From: Agromyces cerinus subsp. cerinus
GTDB lineage: Bacteria; Actinomycetota; Actinomycetes; Actinomycetales; Microbacteriaceae
Length of the DNA: 64,000 bases
NCBI RefSeq assembly: GCF_900142065.1
Contig: NZ_FSRJ01000003.1
Coordinates: 620,001 to 684,000, forward strand
Direction of reading: 5' to 3'
Below are positions 51,314 through 59,899 of the stretch, in pieces. Each line of letters starts with the position of its first letter. The first letter of the stretch is position 1. The notes under the pieces are model-generated. The model worked only from the letters and a program-made list of their open reading frames with translations. It did not search any database and was not told the origin of the DNA. Both the position numbers and the translations under genes were made by a program.

Positions 51314-51501
51314 CCGCAACCCCCTGACCTGCGCGGGTCTGACATGTCCTCGAGCCTAGCCACGCGGACTTCGAGAGTCCTGAAGGTGCTCGGCCGCCGC
51401 GATCGGGCTTCAGCACAGGCCGCGTTCATGCGCCGTTCAGGCGGGCATGGTCGGCTAGTGTCCATGCCAGACGCCCGAGGTTGCGCGTCGACCACCGATC
51501 G

Positions 51502-52470
51502 ATGGGACGAATCGTGACGACCCGTACGGCCGAGTACCCCAGGCCGGACCACTTCCTCCTCCACATCAGCGACACCCACGTGCTCGCCGGTGGCGGGAGG
51601 CTCTACGACCGGGTCGCGAGCGAGCGGCACCTGCAGACCCTCTTCGAGGAGTTCGAGGCATCCGGCGGCAGGCCAGAGGCGATCGTCTTCACCGGCGATC
51701 TCGCCGACAAGGGGGAGCCCGACGCGTACGACCGCATCCGGCGCATCGTCGACCCGGTCGCCGAGCGGCTCGGCGCCCAGGTGATCTGGGTCATGGGCAA
51801 CCATGACGAGCGGGCGGCGTTCCGCCGCGGACTGCTCGGCGAGCACGGCGTGCACGCCGAGGGCGGGGTGCGGCCGGTCGACCGCGTCGACGACGTCAAC
51901 GGGCTGCGCGTCATCACGCTCGACTCCACCGTGCCCGGTCGGCACCACGGCGAGATCGCGCCCGAGCAGCTCGACTGGCTCGCCGAGGAGCTCTCGATGC
52001 CCGCACCGCACGGCACGATCCTCGCGATGCACCACCCGCCGGTGCCGAGCGTGCTCGACCTCGCCGTCGCCGTCGAGCTGCGCGATCAGGGCGGGCTCGC
52101 CGAGGTGGTCGAGGGCAGCGACATCCGCTCGATCATCGCCGGTCACCTGCACTACTCGTCGACCGCGACGTTCGCGGGCGTGCCCGTCTCGGTGGCCTCG
52201 GCCAGCTGCTACACGCAGGACCTCAACGTGCCCGTCGGCGGCACCCGCGGTCGCGACGGCGCACGCGCCTTCAACCTCGTGCACGTGTATCCGACCACCG
52301 TGCTGCACTCGGTCGTGCCGCTCGGCTCGTACGCCGCGCTCGACTGGATCGACGCGGAGGAGAGCGCGCGGCGCCTCGCGGCTTCCGGCATCGCCATCGC
52401 GGATGCCGCGACCACGCCGGTGCCGAAGGATCCGCCGTTCACCATGCCCATCCCGGTGCTCGCGGGCTGA
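51502..52470 (+). CDS. Metallophosphoesterase (CpdA-like)
   Basis: A 322-aa calcineurin-like phosphodiesterase. The metal ligands are visible as HISDTHVL, FTGDLADKG, VMGNHDERA, MHHPPVP and AGHLHYSS. Related enzymes cleave cyclic nucleotides or phosphodiesters; the actual substrate is uncertain. The start is uncertain: ATG 51502 or GTG 51514, which lies behind GGGACGA. The gene precedes cls. Confidence 0.87.
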   Translation: MGRIVTTRTAEYPRPDHFLLHISDTHVLAGGGRLYDRVASERHLQTLFEEFEASGGRPEAIVFTGDLADKGEPDAYDRIRRIVDPVAERLGAQVIWVMGNHDERAAFRRGLLGEHGVHAEGGVRPVDRVDDVNGLRVITLDSTVPGRHHGEIAPEQLDWLAEELSMPAPHGTILAMHHPPVPSVLDLAVAVELRDQGGLAEVVEGSDIRSIIAGHLHYSSTATFAGVPVSVASASCYTQDLNVPVGGTRGRDGARAFNLVHVYPTTVLHSVVPLGSYAALDWIDAEESARRLAASGIAIADAATTPVPKDPPFTMPIPVLAG

Positions 52471-52595
52471 CCTCCGCGGGTCCCTCCGCGCGTCCCTCCG
52501 CATGATCGGGGCGAACTGCCATACTCAGACGACTTCTCCCGACCGCTGCGGCCTGCACGCGCGCGAGGCGAGCAGACGACCTGGGGAGGTGGCGA

Positions 52596-54068
52596 ATGAG
52601 CACGGAGCTCGCCGCGATCATCGGAGTGGTGCTGGTTCTGGCCGACTGGGCGATCCGCATCGCCGCGCTCATCATCGTGCCGCGGGGGCGCAAGCCCACC
52701 GCCGCGATGGCCTGGCTCCTCGCGATCTTCCTGATCCCCTTCGTCGGCATCCTGTTCTTCCTGCTGATCGGCAGCGTGAAGCTGCCGAAGCGGCGGCGCG
52801 AGAAGCAGCGCGAGATCAACGCGATGATCGCGGCGAAGACCGAGGGCGTCGACCTCACACCCGACCGTGCGACGTGGCCCGAGTGGTTCGCCACGCTCAC
52901 CGAGCAGAACCGCACGCTCGGCGCGCTGCCTGCGGTCGGCGGCAACACGGCCCACCTCATCGGCGACTACCAGTCCTCGATCGACGCCATGGCGGCCGAG
53001 ATCGACACCGCCACCCTGTTCGTGCACGTCGAGTTCTACATCGTCTCGTTCGACGACACGACGCGCGGCTTCTTCGCGGCGATGGAGCGCGCGGTGCAGC
53101 GCGGGGTCGTCGTGCGCGTGCTGCTCGACGCGGTGGCGACGAACCGCACGGCCGACCACGATGCGACGTACGCCGAACTCGACCGGATCGGCGCGAAGTG
53201 GAGCTCGATGCTGCCGGTGCGCCTGCGCAAGGGGCAGTACCAACGACCAGACCTGCGCAACCACCGAAAGCTCGTCGTCGTCGACGGCCGCGTCGGCTTC
53301 ATGGGCTCGCAGAACCTCATCGCGCGCAGCTACAACTCGCCGAAGAACATCAAGCGCGGGCTCATGTGGCAGGAGCTCGTGACCCGGGTCACGGGCCCCG
53401 TCGTGACCGCGATCAACACCGTGTTCATGTCGGACTGGTACCTCGAGACCGACGAGGTCCTCGGTGATGAAGAGAACGTTCCCGCCGCGGCGGTGCCGGC
53501 GAGCACCGCACCCGACGCCCTCGTCTGCCAGGTCGTGCCGAGCGGTCCCGGCTACGACGCCGAGAACGGCCTGCGGCTCTTCCTCACGCTCATCAACTCG
53601 GCGCAACGACAGGCCATCATCACGAGCCCGTACTTCGTGCCCGACGAGGCGATGCTCTACGCGATCACGTCCGCCTGCTATCGCGGGCTCGACGTGCAGC
53701 TCTTCGTCTCCGAGATCGGCGACCAGGGATCGGTCTGGCACGCGCAGCGCTCGTACTACCGCGACCTGCTGCAGGCGGGCGTGAAGATCTGGCTCTACCC
53801 CGGCCCGTACATCCTGCACTCGAAGCACCTCTCGATCGACGACGACGTCGCCGTGATCGGGTCGAGCAACATGGACATCCGGTCGTTCAGCCTGAACTCC
53901 GAGGTGTCGCTGCTCGTGCGCGGTCGTTCGTTCGTCGAGCAGATGCGCGCGGTCGAGCAGGGCTACCGCGACGCGGGCCGCCGGCTCACGCTCGAGGAGT
54001 GGGATCGCGAGCCCGGGTCGGCGACGTTCCTCGACGGAGTGGCGCGCCTCACCTCAGCGCTGCAGTAG
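52596..54068 (+). CDS. cls: Cardiolipin synthase
   Basis: A 490-aa phospholipase-D-type enzyme. Two N-terminal helices (PLDc_N) precede two HKD motifs: NHRKLVVVDGRVGFMGSQN (~222) and HSKHLSIDDDVAVIGSSN (~408). It condenses two phosphatidylglycerols, or PG with CDP-DAG, into cardiolipin at the membrane. Both catalytic motifs look intact. GGGGAGG precedes ATG 52596. Confidence 0.93.
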   Translation: MSTELAAIIGVVLVLADWAIRIAALIIVPRGRKPTAAMAWLLAIFLIPFVGILFFLLIGSVKLPKRRREKQREINAMIAAKTEGVDLTPDRATWPEWFATLTEQNRTLGALPAVGGNTAHLIGDYQSSIDAMAAEIDTATLFVHVEFYIVSFDDTTRGFFAAMERAVQRGVVVRVLLDAVATNRTADHDATYAELDRIGAKWSSMLPVRLRKGQYQRPDLRNHRKLVVVDGRVGFMGSQNLIARSYNSPKNIKRGLMWQELVTRVTGPVVTAINTVFMSDWYLETDEVLGDEENVPAAAVPASTAPDALVCQVVPSGPGYDAENGLRLFLTLINSAQRQAIITSPYFVPDEAMLYAITSACYRGLDVQLFVSEIGDQGSVWHAQRSYYRDLLQAGVKIWLYPGPYILHSKHLSIDDDVAVIGSSNMDIRSFSLNSEVSLLVRGRSFVEQMRAVEQGYRDAGRRLTLEEWDREPGSATFLDGVARLTSALQ

Positions 54069-54083
54069 CCGCCGGGACCCGCC

Positions 54084-55796
54084 TCAGGCGATGCGGTCGG
54101 AGGCAGCGGATGCCGCGGCGCCCGCCTGCTCCGAGGCATCCGTCGCCGCCTTCTCCCACGGTGCCGGGAACGGGAAGTAGCGCTCGAGGAAGTCGATCAC
54201 GGCCGCCGTGCGCTCCTCGACCGAGATCTCGGGGAAGCTGCCGTCGTTCAGGCAGAACATGTCGTGGTCGCGGTGCTTCAGGAGCTCCTTCATCGCGGGC
54301 AGCGCCTGGCGCAGCGTCGTCTCGACGTATTTGACGCGCGCATTCGTCTGCTCGACCGCGTGCCCGGCGAGGAGCGAGTAGTAGTGGTACAGCGAGTTCG
54401 TCACCGAGATGTCGGTCGCCGAGCGGAAGCGGCTCGCGGCCGTGCGCCGGAACTCCTCGGGGAAGGCGGCCTCGAGCTCGGCCATGACGCTCTTGCGGAG
54501 CGGGGCCGCGCAGTGCTCGAGGTGCCGGGTCGTGACCTTGCCGAAGCGCTCGCGCAGCAGCGCCCGGTTGACCCGGGCCGCGTTCTCGAACCCGCTGCGT
54601 CCGGGATGGGTCGAACCGAGGCCGATGCGGGTCGCGGCCTCGACGAACTTCGTGATGCCGCCGGGGGAGAAGAACAGCGACGGGCTGAGCGGCCGACCGA
54701 AGAACATGTCGTCGTTGGAGTAGAGGAAATGCTCGGCGAGGCCGTCGATGTGGTGCAGCTGGCTCTCGACGGCGTGCGAGTTGTGCGTCGGCAGCACCGA
54801 GGTGTCGGCGAACATCGCCTCGCTCGGCACGATCGTGACCTTGGGGTGCTTCGCGAGCCAGGCCGGTGCGCCCGAGTCGGTCGCGATGAAGATGCGGCGC
54901 ACCCACGGCGCGAAGAGGTGCACCGAGCGCAGGGCGTACTTCAGCTCGTCGATCTGCCGGTAGCGGGCCTCGGAGTCGTCGCCCTCGCCGACGACGTAGC
55001 TCTGCATGCGCTTCGCCCGCTCGCGGATGAACTCGTCGCTCGAGCCGTCGACCCAGGAGAAGACCATGTCGATCTCGAAGTCGACGTCGCTCGCGAGCGG
55101 CTCCCACATGTGCTCGAGGGTCGGCCAGTCGCGGCCGTGCAGGTGCACGACGTCGTCGGTCGTCTCGGAGCGCTGCAGGGTGCGGCGCATCAGCACGTTC
55201 TCGGCGGGCGCCTCGATCGTCTCGTCGCCGAAGCGCCAGAACTCGAGCTGCACGCCCGTCTCGCTGCCGTAGCGCATGCGCCCGATCGGCTCGATACGAG
55301 GGCGGTAGACGCGGAGCAGCGTGGGCTTGCGCCCGGCGGAGAGCCGGCCGTCGGCGAGCAGCACGGGGTGGGTCTCGGCCGCGCGCTTCGGGGCGAGGGT
55401 CGCGGCGTAGAACGGCTCGTCGGCGAATGCCGCTGCGAAGGCGCGCGCCACGGCCTTTCGCTCGGCGCGGTCGATCGCGATGATCGGTCGGTCGTTGTTG
55501 CCGCGCACGAGGAGGAACGGGATCTCGGCCGCGTCGAGCGCTGCGCCGAGGGCGAGCAGGTCCTCGATCATCGACTCCTGCGGCGTCATGTGACCGTTCC
55601 GCAGGGCGTACTGGCCCTTGCGCAGCACGAGGTCGTCGCGATCGAAGCGGAGCGCACGACCGGCGGATGCCACGACCACGAGTTCGGAGGCGTCGGAGAG
55701 CCGCATCGGCGGGGCGGGCGTCGCTTCCCTCCTCGCGAACGCGTGTCCATCGTGCTGCTGCCGGTCAGGGGTTCGATCGCGGTCGGGTCTCGTCAC
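54084..55796 (-). CDS. Stealth family sugar-phosphotransferase
   Basis: About 570 aa. The Stealth regions are visible: CR1 DMVFSWVDGSSDEF, CR2 from RQIDELKYALRSVHLFAPWV to HFLYSNDDMFFG, and CR4 near the C-terminus (HDMFCLNDGS). Such enzymes transfer hexose-1-phosphate to build capsule or wall polymers. The start is uncertain: GTG 55796 follows CTGGAGG, while ATG 55706 would remove 30 poorly conserved residues. The frame upstream runs into the divergent promoter region and is not used. Confidence 0.87.
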   Translation of the reverse strand: MTRPDRDRTPDRQQHDGHAFARREATPAPPMRLSDASELVVVASAGRALRFDRDDLVLRKGQYALRNGHMTPQESMIEDLLALGAALDAAEIPFLLVRGNNDRPIIAIDRAERKAVARAFAAAFADEPFYAATLAPKRAAETHPVLLADGRLSAGRKPTLLRVYRPRIEPIGRMRYGSETGVQLEFWRFGDETIEAPAENVLMRRTLQRSETTDDVVHLHGRDWPTLEHMWEPLASDVDFEIDMVFSWVDGSSDEFIRERAKRMQSYVVGEGDDSEARYRQIDELKYALRSVHLFAPWVRRIFIATDSGAPAWLAKHPKVTIVPSEAMFADTSVLPTHNSHAVESQLHHIDGLAEHFLYSNDDMFFGRPLSPSLFFSPGGITKFVEAATRIGLGSTHPGRSGFENAARVNRALLRERFGKVTTRHLEHCAAPLRKSVMAELEAAFPEEFRRTAASRFRSATDISVTNSLYHYYSLLAGHAVEQTNARVKYVETTLRQALPAMKELLKHRDHDMFCLNDGSFPEISVEERTAAVIDFLERYFPFPAPWEKAATDASEQAGAAASAASDRIA

Positions 55797-55891
55797 GAAG
55801 CGGTGGCCTCCAGGGGGTAGGTGGGGCGCGAGTTGCGCAGTGCTCTGATTGTACGCAGCGCACGGGCGGCGGCGTCCGCCTCTGTCGAGCA

Positions 55892-55909
55892 TTGACAGCA
55901 TGCTGTCAA
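55892..55909. promoter_or_regulatory. Perfect 18-bp palindrome over the -35 box
   Basis: TTGACAGCATGCTGTCAA is self-complementary over its full length. Its first six bases are a consensus -35 (TTGACA), 17 bp before the -10-like GAGAAT (55915-55920). A MarR dimer from the second gene of the operon is the likely ligand. Confidence 0.72.
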
Positions 55910-55919
55910 AATGGGAGAA

Positions 55920-55935
55920 TGACAGCATGCTGACA
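55920..55935. promoter_or_regulatory. Second palindrome overlapping the PfpI start codon
   Basis: TGACAGCATGCTGACA repeats the first palindrome with one mismatch. It contains the ATG at 55927. The two centres lie 27 bp apart, so bound repressors could cover both promoter and translation start. Confidence 0.65.
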
Positions 55936-56547
55936 AACACTGAATCGAACGAGCAGCTCGTCGTGCTGTACGCCACGGGCACCATGGCCGACTGGGAGTA
56001 CGGCTACCTCACGGCCGGGCTGGGAATGGCCGGCGGCGCGATCCGCCTCGTGACGGCGGGCGAGACGACGGCCGAGGTCGACACGATGGGCGGGCTCCAC
56101 GTGCGTCCGGACGCCGCGCTCGCCGACCTCGACCCCGACGGCATCGCCATGCTCGTGCTCCCGGGCGCCGACACCTGGGCGGAGGGTCACGAGCAGGTGC
56201 TCGCGCTCGCCTCCCGTCTCGCCGCATCCGGCACCCCGGTCGCGGCGATCTGCGGCGGCACCCTCGGGCTCGCCCGGGTCGGGCTGCTCGACGACCGACG
56301 GCACACCAGCAACGCCCCCGACTTCCTCGCCATGGCCGACGGGTACGCCGGGGCGGCGTTCTACGCCGACGAGCGCGCGGTCGTCGACGGTGGGGTGATC
56401 ACGGCGGGCGCCACGGCCCCGCTCGAGTTCGCCAAGGCGATCTTCGAGGCGCTCGGTGCCATGCCGCAGTCCGTGATCGACGCCTGGTACGGCCTCTACA
56501 CCACTGGCGAACGCCGGTACTTCGATGCGCTCGTGGGTGCCGCGTGA
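55927..56547 (+). CDS. DJ-1/PfpI family protein
   Basis: A 206-aa class I glutamine-amidotransferase-like protein. The nucleophile elbow AAICGGTLGLARVGLL carries the reactive cysteine, and RRHTSNAPDF resembles the YajL/ThiJ active-site surroundings. Family members include glyoxalases, chaperones and regulators. ATG 55927 has GGGAG upstream at 8-9 bp. The TGA overlaps the marR GTG, so the pair is a coupled operon. Confidence 0.86.
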   Translation: MLTNTESNEQLVVLYATGTMADWEYGYLTAGLGMAGGAIRLVTAGETTAEVDTMGGLHVRPDAALADLDPDGIAMLVLPGADTWAEGHEQVLALASRLAASGTPVAAICGGTLGLARVGLLDDRRHTSNAPDFLAMADGYAGAAFYADERAVVDGGVITAGATAPLEFAKAIFEALGAMPQSVIDAWYGLYTTGERRYFDALVGAA

Positions 56548-57011
56548 CCACTCGTCGCAGTGCGGCGGGCGACGCCCTCACCGAACTCGTGCTGCCGGTG
56601 TTCGAGCTCAACGGCGAGTTCCTCGAGGCTGCTCGCGACATCGCCGGGCCCGAGGGCCTCACCTCGGCGCAGTGGCAGGTGCTCGGCGCGACCCTCGACG
56701 AGGGGCTCCCCGTGGCCGAGATCGCCCGACGCGTCGGCCTCGGTCTCGCCAGGCAGAGCGTGCAGCGCACCGCCGATCTGCTCGTCGAGCGAGGGTGGGC
56801 CGAGTACGACGAGAACCCGCGGCACCGTCGCGCGAAACTGCTTCGCCCGACGGCGGGCGGTCGCGCGGCCGTCGAACGCCTGGGCGCGGCCCAGCGTTCG
56901 TGGGCTGACGCCGTGGGCGCGGCGGTGGGCGCCGAGCAACTGCAGGCCGCCGTCGCGACGCTGCTGCGCGTCATCGACGCCTCGAGGCAGGTGCGCGGCG
57001 TCGTGGGCTGA
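56544..57011 (+). CDS. MarR family transcriptional regulator
   Basis: A 155-aa winged-helix dimeric regulator. The DNA-binding part reads LTSAQWQVLGATLDEGLPVAEIARRVGL and the wing includes DENPRHRRAKLLRPT. It probably represses its own operon through the palindromes at 55892 and 55920. The GTG start overlaps the upstream stop. Confidence 0.88.
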   Translation: MTTRRSAAGDALTELVLPVFELNGEFLEAARDIAGPEGLTSAQWQVLGATLDEGLPVAEIARRVGLGLARQSVQRTADLLVERGWAEYDENPRHRRAKLLRPTAGGRAAVERLGAAQRSWADAVGAAVGAEQLQAAVATLLRVIDASRQVRGVVG

Positions 57012-57066
57012 GGTCGTCGAGCCTGTGAGTTGCTTGAGGGTTTCTCATGTCACGGGCGGCGCGGCG

Positions 57067-57128
57067 TAGCGTGAAGGGGTGCGGATCGCATCGTGGCCTC
57101 CGCACCGTTCCCCTACGACTCGGGAACG
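57067..57128 (+). promoter_or_regulatory. Desaturase promoter and structured 5' leader
   Basis: TAGCGT (57067-57072) is a -10 box. The expected mRNA start near 57079 begins a hairpin GTGCGGA/TCCGCAC (57079-57105), followed by a second, CGTTCCC/GGGAACG (57106-57128), just before the ribosome site GGAAGAAGG. Such a leader could respond to temperature. Confidence 0.5.
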
Positions 57129-57145
57129 GCAGGAAGAAGGTCATC

Positions 57146-58231
57146 ATGACCAGCCAGGCGATCCCGCCCCGACCTCTCACAGCATCGGGCGGCCCGCCCG
57201 GGAACAGCGACTTCACCGACCTCGCCCGTATCGTGAAGTCCGCCGGGCTCATGCGTCGCAGGTACGGCTACTACTGGACGAAGCTCATCGCGGTGCCCGT
57301 CACGATCGGGGCCGCCGTCGTCGTGTTCGTCTGGATCGGCGACAGCTGGTGGCAGATGTTCGTCGCGGCGGCCTTCGCGTTCCTCTTCACCCAGACCGCC
57401 TTCCTCGGCCATGACGCCGCGCACCGCCAGATCTTCCGTTCGGGCAAGTGGAACGACTGGGCGAGCCTCGTGCTCGGCGGATTCGTCGGCATGAGCTACG
57501 GCTGGTGGCAGCACAAGCACACCCGCCACCACGCGAACCCCAACCAGATCGGAGCCGACCCCGACATCGACCTGCCGGTGGTCGCATTCACGCCCGAGCA
57601 GGCCAGCCGCGATCGTGCGGCGTTCTTCCGCTGGGTCATCGCCCACCAAGGGGTGTTCTTCTTCCCGATCCTGCTGCTCGAGGGCGTGTCGCTGCACGCC
57701 TCGAGCGTGCACCGGGTGCTCTCCCGCGAGCATCTCGCCCATCGACCGGTGGAGATCTCGTTCCTCGCGGTGCGGATCGTCGGATACCTGACGCTCGTCT
57801 TCCTCGTGCTCTCGCCGGAGAAGGCCGCCGTGTTCCTCGCGATCCAGCTCGGCCTCTTCGGGTTCTACATGGGCATGTCGTTCGCCCCCAACCACAAGGG
57901 CATGCCGCTCGTGCCCGCAGGGCTGAAGCTCGACTTCCTGCGCCGCCAGGTGCTCATGAGCCGGAACATCCGCGGCAGCCGCGTGCTCGACTTCGCCATG
58001 GGCGGGCTGAACTACCAGATCGAGCACCACCTCTTCCCGTCGATGCCGAGACCGCACCTGCGGCGGGCCGCCCCGCTCATCGCCGACTACCTGCACCGCC
58101 ACGACGTGCCGTACACGCAGACCTCGTTGTGGCGCTCGTACGCCATCGTCTTCCGCTACATCAACCGCGTCGGACTCGGCGAGAGAGACCCGTTCGAGTG
58201 CCCGCTCCTGGCGGCGCGGTCGAGCATCTGA
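57146..58231 (+). CDS. Membrane fatty-acid desaturase
   Basis: A 361-aa di-iron desaturase. The three His boxes are visible: GHDAAH, HKHTRHHANP and QIEHHLFP. Four or more helices surround them. It adds a double bond to acyl chains and so tunes membrane fluidity; acyl-CoA or phospholipid substrate cannot be told. ATG 57146 follows GGAAGAAGG. The frame is open upstream, but that part overlaps the leader and adds no conserved sequence. Confidence 0.9.
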   Translation: MTSQAIPPRPLTASGGPPGNSDFTDLARIVKSAGLMRRRYGYYWTKLIAVPVTIGAAVVVFVWIGDSWWQMFVAAAFAFLFTQTAFLGHDAAHRQIFRSGKWNDWASLVLGGFVGMSYGWWQHKHTRHHANPNQIGADPDIDLPVVAFTPEQASRDRAAFFRWVIAHQGVFFFPILLLEGVSLHASSVHRVLSREHLAHRPVEISFLAVRIVGYLTLVFLVLSPEKAAVFLAIQLGLFGFYMGMSFAPNHKGMPLVPAGLKLDFLRRQVLMSRNIRGSRVLDFAMGGLNYQIEHHLFPSMPRPHLRRAAPLIADYLHRHDVPYTQTSLWRSYAIVFRYINRVGLGERDPFECPLLAARSSI

Positions 58232-58240
58232 CTGCTCGCG

Positions 58241-58277
58241 CGTGACGCCGCGTGACCTCGCGTTGACACGTGTGACG
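58241..58277. promoter_or_regulatory. 10-bp-spaced GTGAC direct repeats
   Basis: CGTGACG (58241), CGTGACC (58251), CGTTGACA (58261) and TGTGACG (58271) recur every 10 bp, one DNA turn apart, upstream of the monooxygenase gene. A matching set lies before the aminotransferase gene at 59796. Confidence 0.5.
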
Positions 58278-58330
58278 GCCGGCCTCGCGGCATCCGCCCG
58301 CCCTCTTTACGGTCGGGTCAGGAGGTCGAC

Positions 58331-59776
58331 ATGACACGACTCATCATCGGCGCGATGGTCAGGGCGATCGGCGCGTACCCGTCGGGGTGGCGGTACCCGG
58401 GCGCCCACCGCGACCCCCGCGGCGACGCGGCGGTGCTGCGGCGAGCGGCAGAGGTGGCCGAGGCCGCGCGACTCGACTACCTCTTCTTCGGCGACTGGCT
58501 CGCCACGGGGCACGACCTCGAGTACCACGACCCGTACCTCGTCGCCCGGGTCGACCCGATCGCGGCGATCACCTACCTCGCCGGCGTGACGAGCCGCATC
58601 GGGCTCATCGCGACCGCGAACACGAGCTATTCCGACCCCTACACGCTGGCCCGTGCGACGGCGTCGGCCGACCTGCTCTCGGGGGGCCGCGCCGGCCTCA
58701 ACCTCGTGACGGGCGCCGAACCGCGCGCCGCCGCCAACCACGGCGTCGACTTCCACACCGCCAACGAGGCGCGATACGACCGCGCGGTCGAGTTCGAGAT
58801 CGTGCTGCGGCGGCTCTGGGACTCCTTCGACGACGACGCGATCGTCGCGGATGCCGCGAGCGGCGTGTACCTCGATCCGCAGAAGCTGCACGCCACCGAC
58901 TTCCACGGCGAGCACCTCAGCGTGACCGGCCCGCTCAACGTGCCGCGCCCCGTGCAGGGCCACCTGCCGATCGTGCACGCGGGCATCTCGCCCCGGTCGC
59001 GACTCTTCGCCGCGCAGAGCGCCGACCTCGCGCTCGTCGCCGTCGGCGACCGCGAGCAGGCGATCGCGATCCGCGAGGAGTTGCGCTCGCTCGCCTTCGA
59101 GTCCGGCCGCGACGACCGCACGTTGAAGGTCATCGCGCCGGTGCTGCCGATCGTGGGGGAGACGCGCGAGCACGCGCAGTCGATCGCCGACGAGCTGAGC
59201 GAGCTCGTGCAGATCGCCGAGGACTGGCCCGACGGGCCGCCGACCGCGTTCCCGTCGAACCGTTCGCTCGCCCAGCTCTCGCTCCTCGTGGGGGTCGACC
59301 TCGCGGGGCTCTCGCCCGACCGCTCGGTGACTCCCGCGCTCGTCGCCGAGTTCAGCGCCGCCGGGCAGGAGCTCGTCGAGATCGTCGCCGAGCGCACGGG
59401 ACGGAGCCCGTCGGGCGAGCGGCCGCCGACGCTGCGGCACCTCGTCGTCGCGGCATCCGTCAACGCCTCGATGATCGTCGGCACCGCCGACGACATCGCC
59501 GCCGAGTTCGAGGCGTGGGGCGACGCGGGGGCCGTCGACGGGTTCAACGTGCTCTCGGCCGTGCAGCCGCAGCAGTTCGAGGCGTTCGCGTTCCAGGTCG
59601 TGCCCGAGTTGCAGCGGCGCGGGCTCCTGCCCACCGAGTACGAGGGCGAGACGCTGCGCGAGCATCTCGGGCTCGCCCGGCCCGACAGCGTGCACGAGAC
59701 CGGCGAGCCCGTGGCGGCCGTCGGGCAACGGCACGGGTTGCGGGCACGGCTCGCGTCGGCGCGGCGGCATCCGTAG
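58331..59776 (+). CDS. LLM-class flavin monooxygenase (NtaA/SnaA/DszA type)
   Basis: A 481-aa FMN-dependent TIM-barrel enzyme. The family regions AARLDYLFFGDWL, SRIGLIATANTSYSDPY, LSGGRAGLNLVTG and LPIVHAGISPRSRLFAAQSAD are visible. Members use reduced FMN and O2 to oxidise aromatic chelators, organosulfur compounds or alkyl substrates. The N-terminal MTRLIIGAMVRAIGAYPSGWRYPG is conserved in the subfamily. AGGAGG precedes ATG 58331. The partner flavin reductase is not in the window. Confidence 0.88.
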   Translation: MTRLIIGAMVRAIGAYPSGWRYPGAHRDPRGDAAVLRRAAEVAEAARLDYLFFGDWLATGHDLEYHDPYLVARVDPIAAITYLAGVTSRIGLIATANTSYSDPYTLARATASADLLSGGRAGLNLVTGAEPRAAANHGVDFHTANEARYDRAVEFEIVLRRLWDSFDDDAIVADAASGVYLDPQKLHATDFHGEHLSVTGPLNVPRPVQGHLPIVHAGISPRSRLFAAQSADLALVAVGDREQAIAIREELRSLAFESGRDDRTLKVIAPVLPIVGETREHAQSIADELSELVQIAEDWPDGPPTAFPSNRSLAQLSLLVGVDLAGLSPDRSVTPALVAEFSAAGQELVEIVAERTGRSPSGERPPTLRHLVVAASVNASMIVGTADDIAAEFEAWGDAGAVDGFNVLSAVQPQQFEAFAFQVVPELQRRGLLPTEYEGETLREHLGLARPDSVHETGEPVAAVGQRHGLRARLASARRHP

Positions 59777-59795
59777 TCCGCACCGTTCGCCGTTG

Positions 59796-59821
59796 TGTGT
59801 CGCAATGTGTCGCGCTGTGAC
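59796..59821. promoter_or_regulatory. Second set of 10-bp GTGTC/GTGAC repeats
   Basis: TGTGTCGC (59796), TGTGTCGC (59806) and TGTGACC (59816) are spaced by 10 bp, about 85 bp before the aminotransferase start. They match the spacing and core of the repeats at 58241. A TAGCCT -10-like box follows near 59863. Confidence 0.45.
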
Positions 59822-59899
59822 CCCGCGCTGCTGGCACGGTTGAGGGCGATTCCCGCGATCCGTAGCCTCGTCGCACACACCCGCAATCGAGGAGCATCC

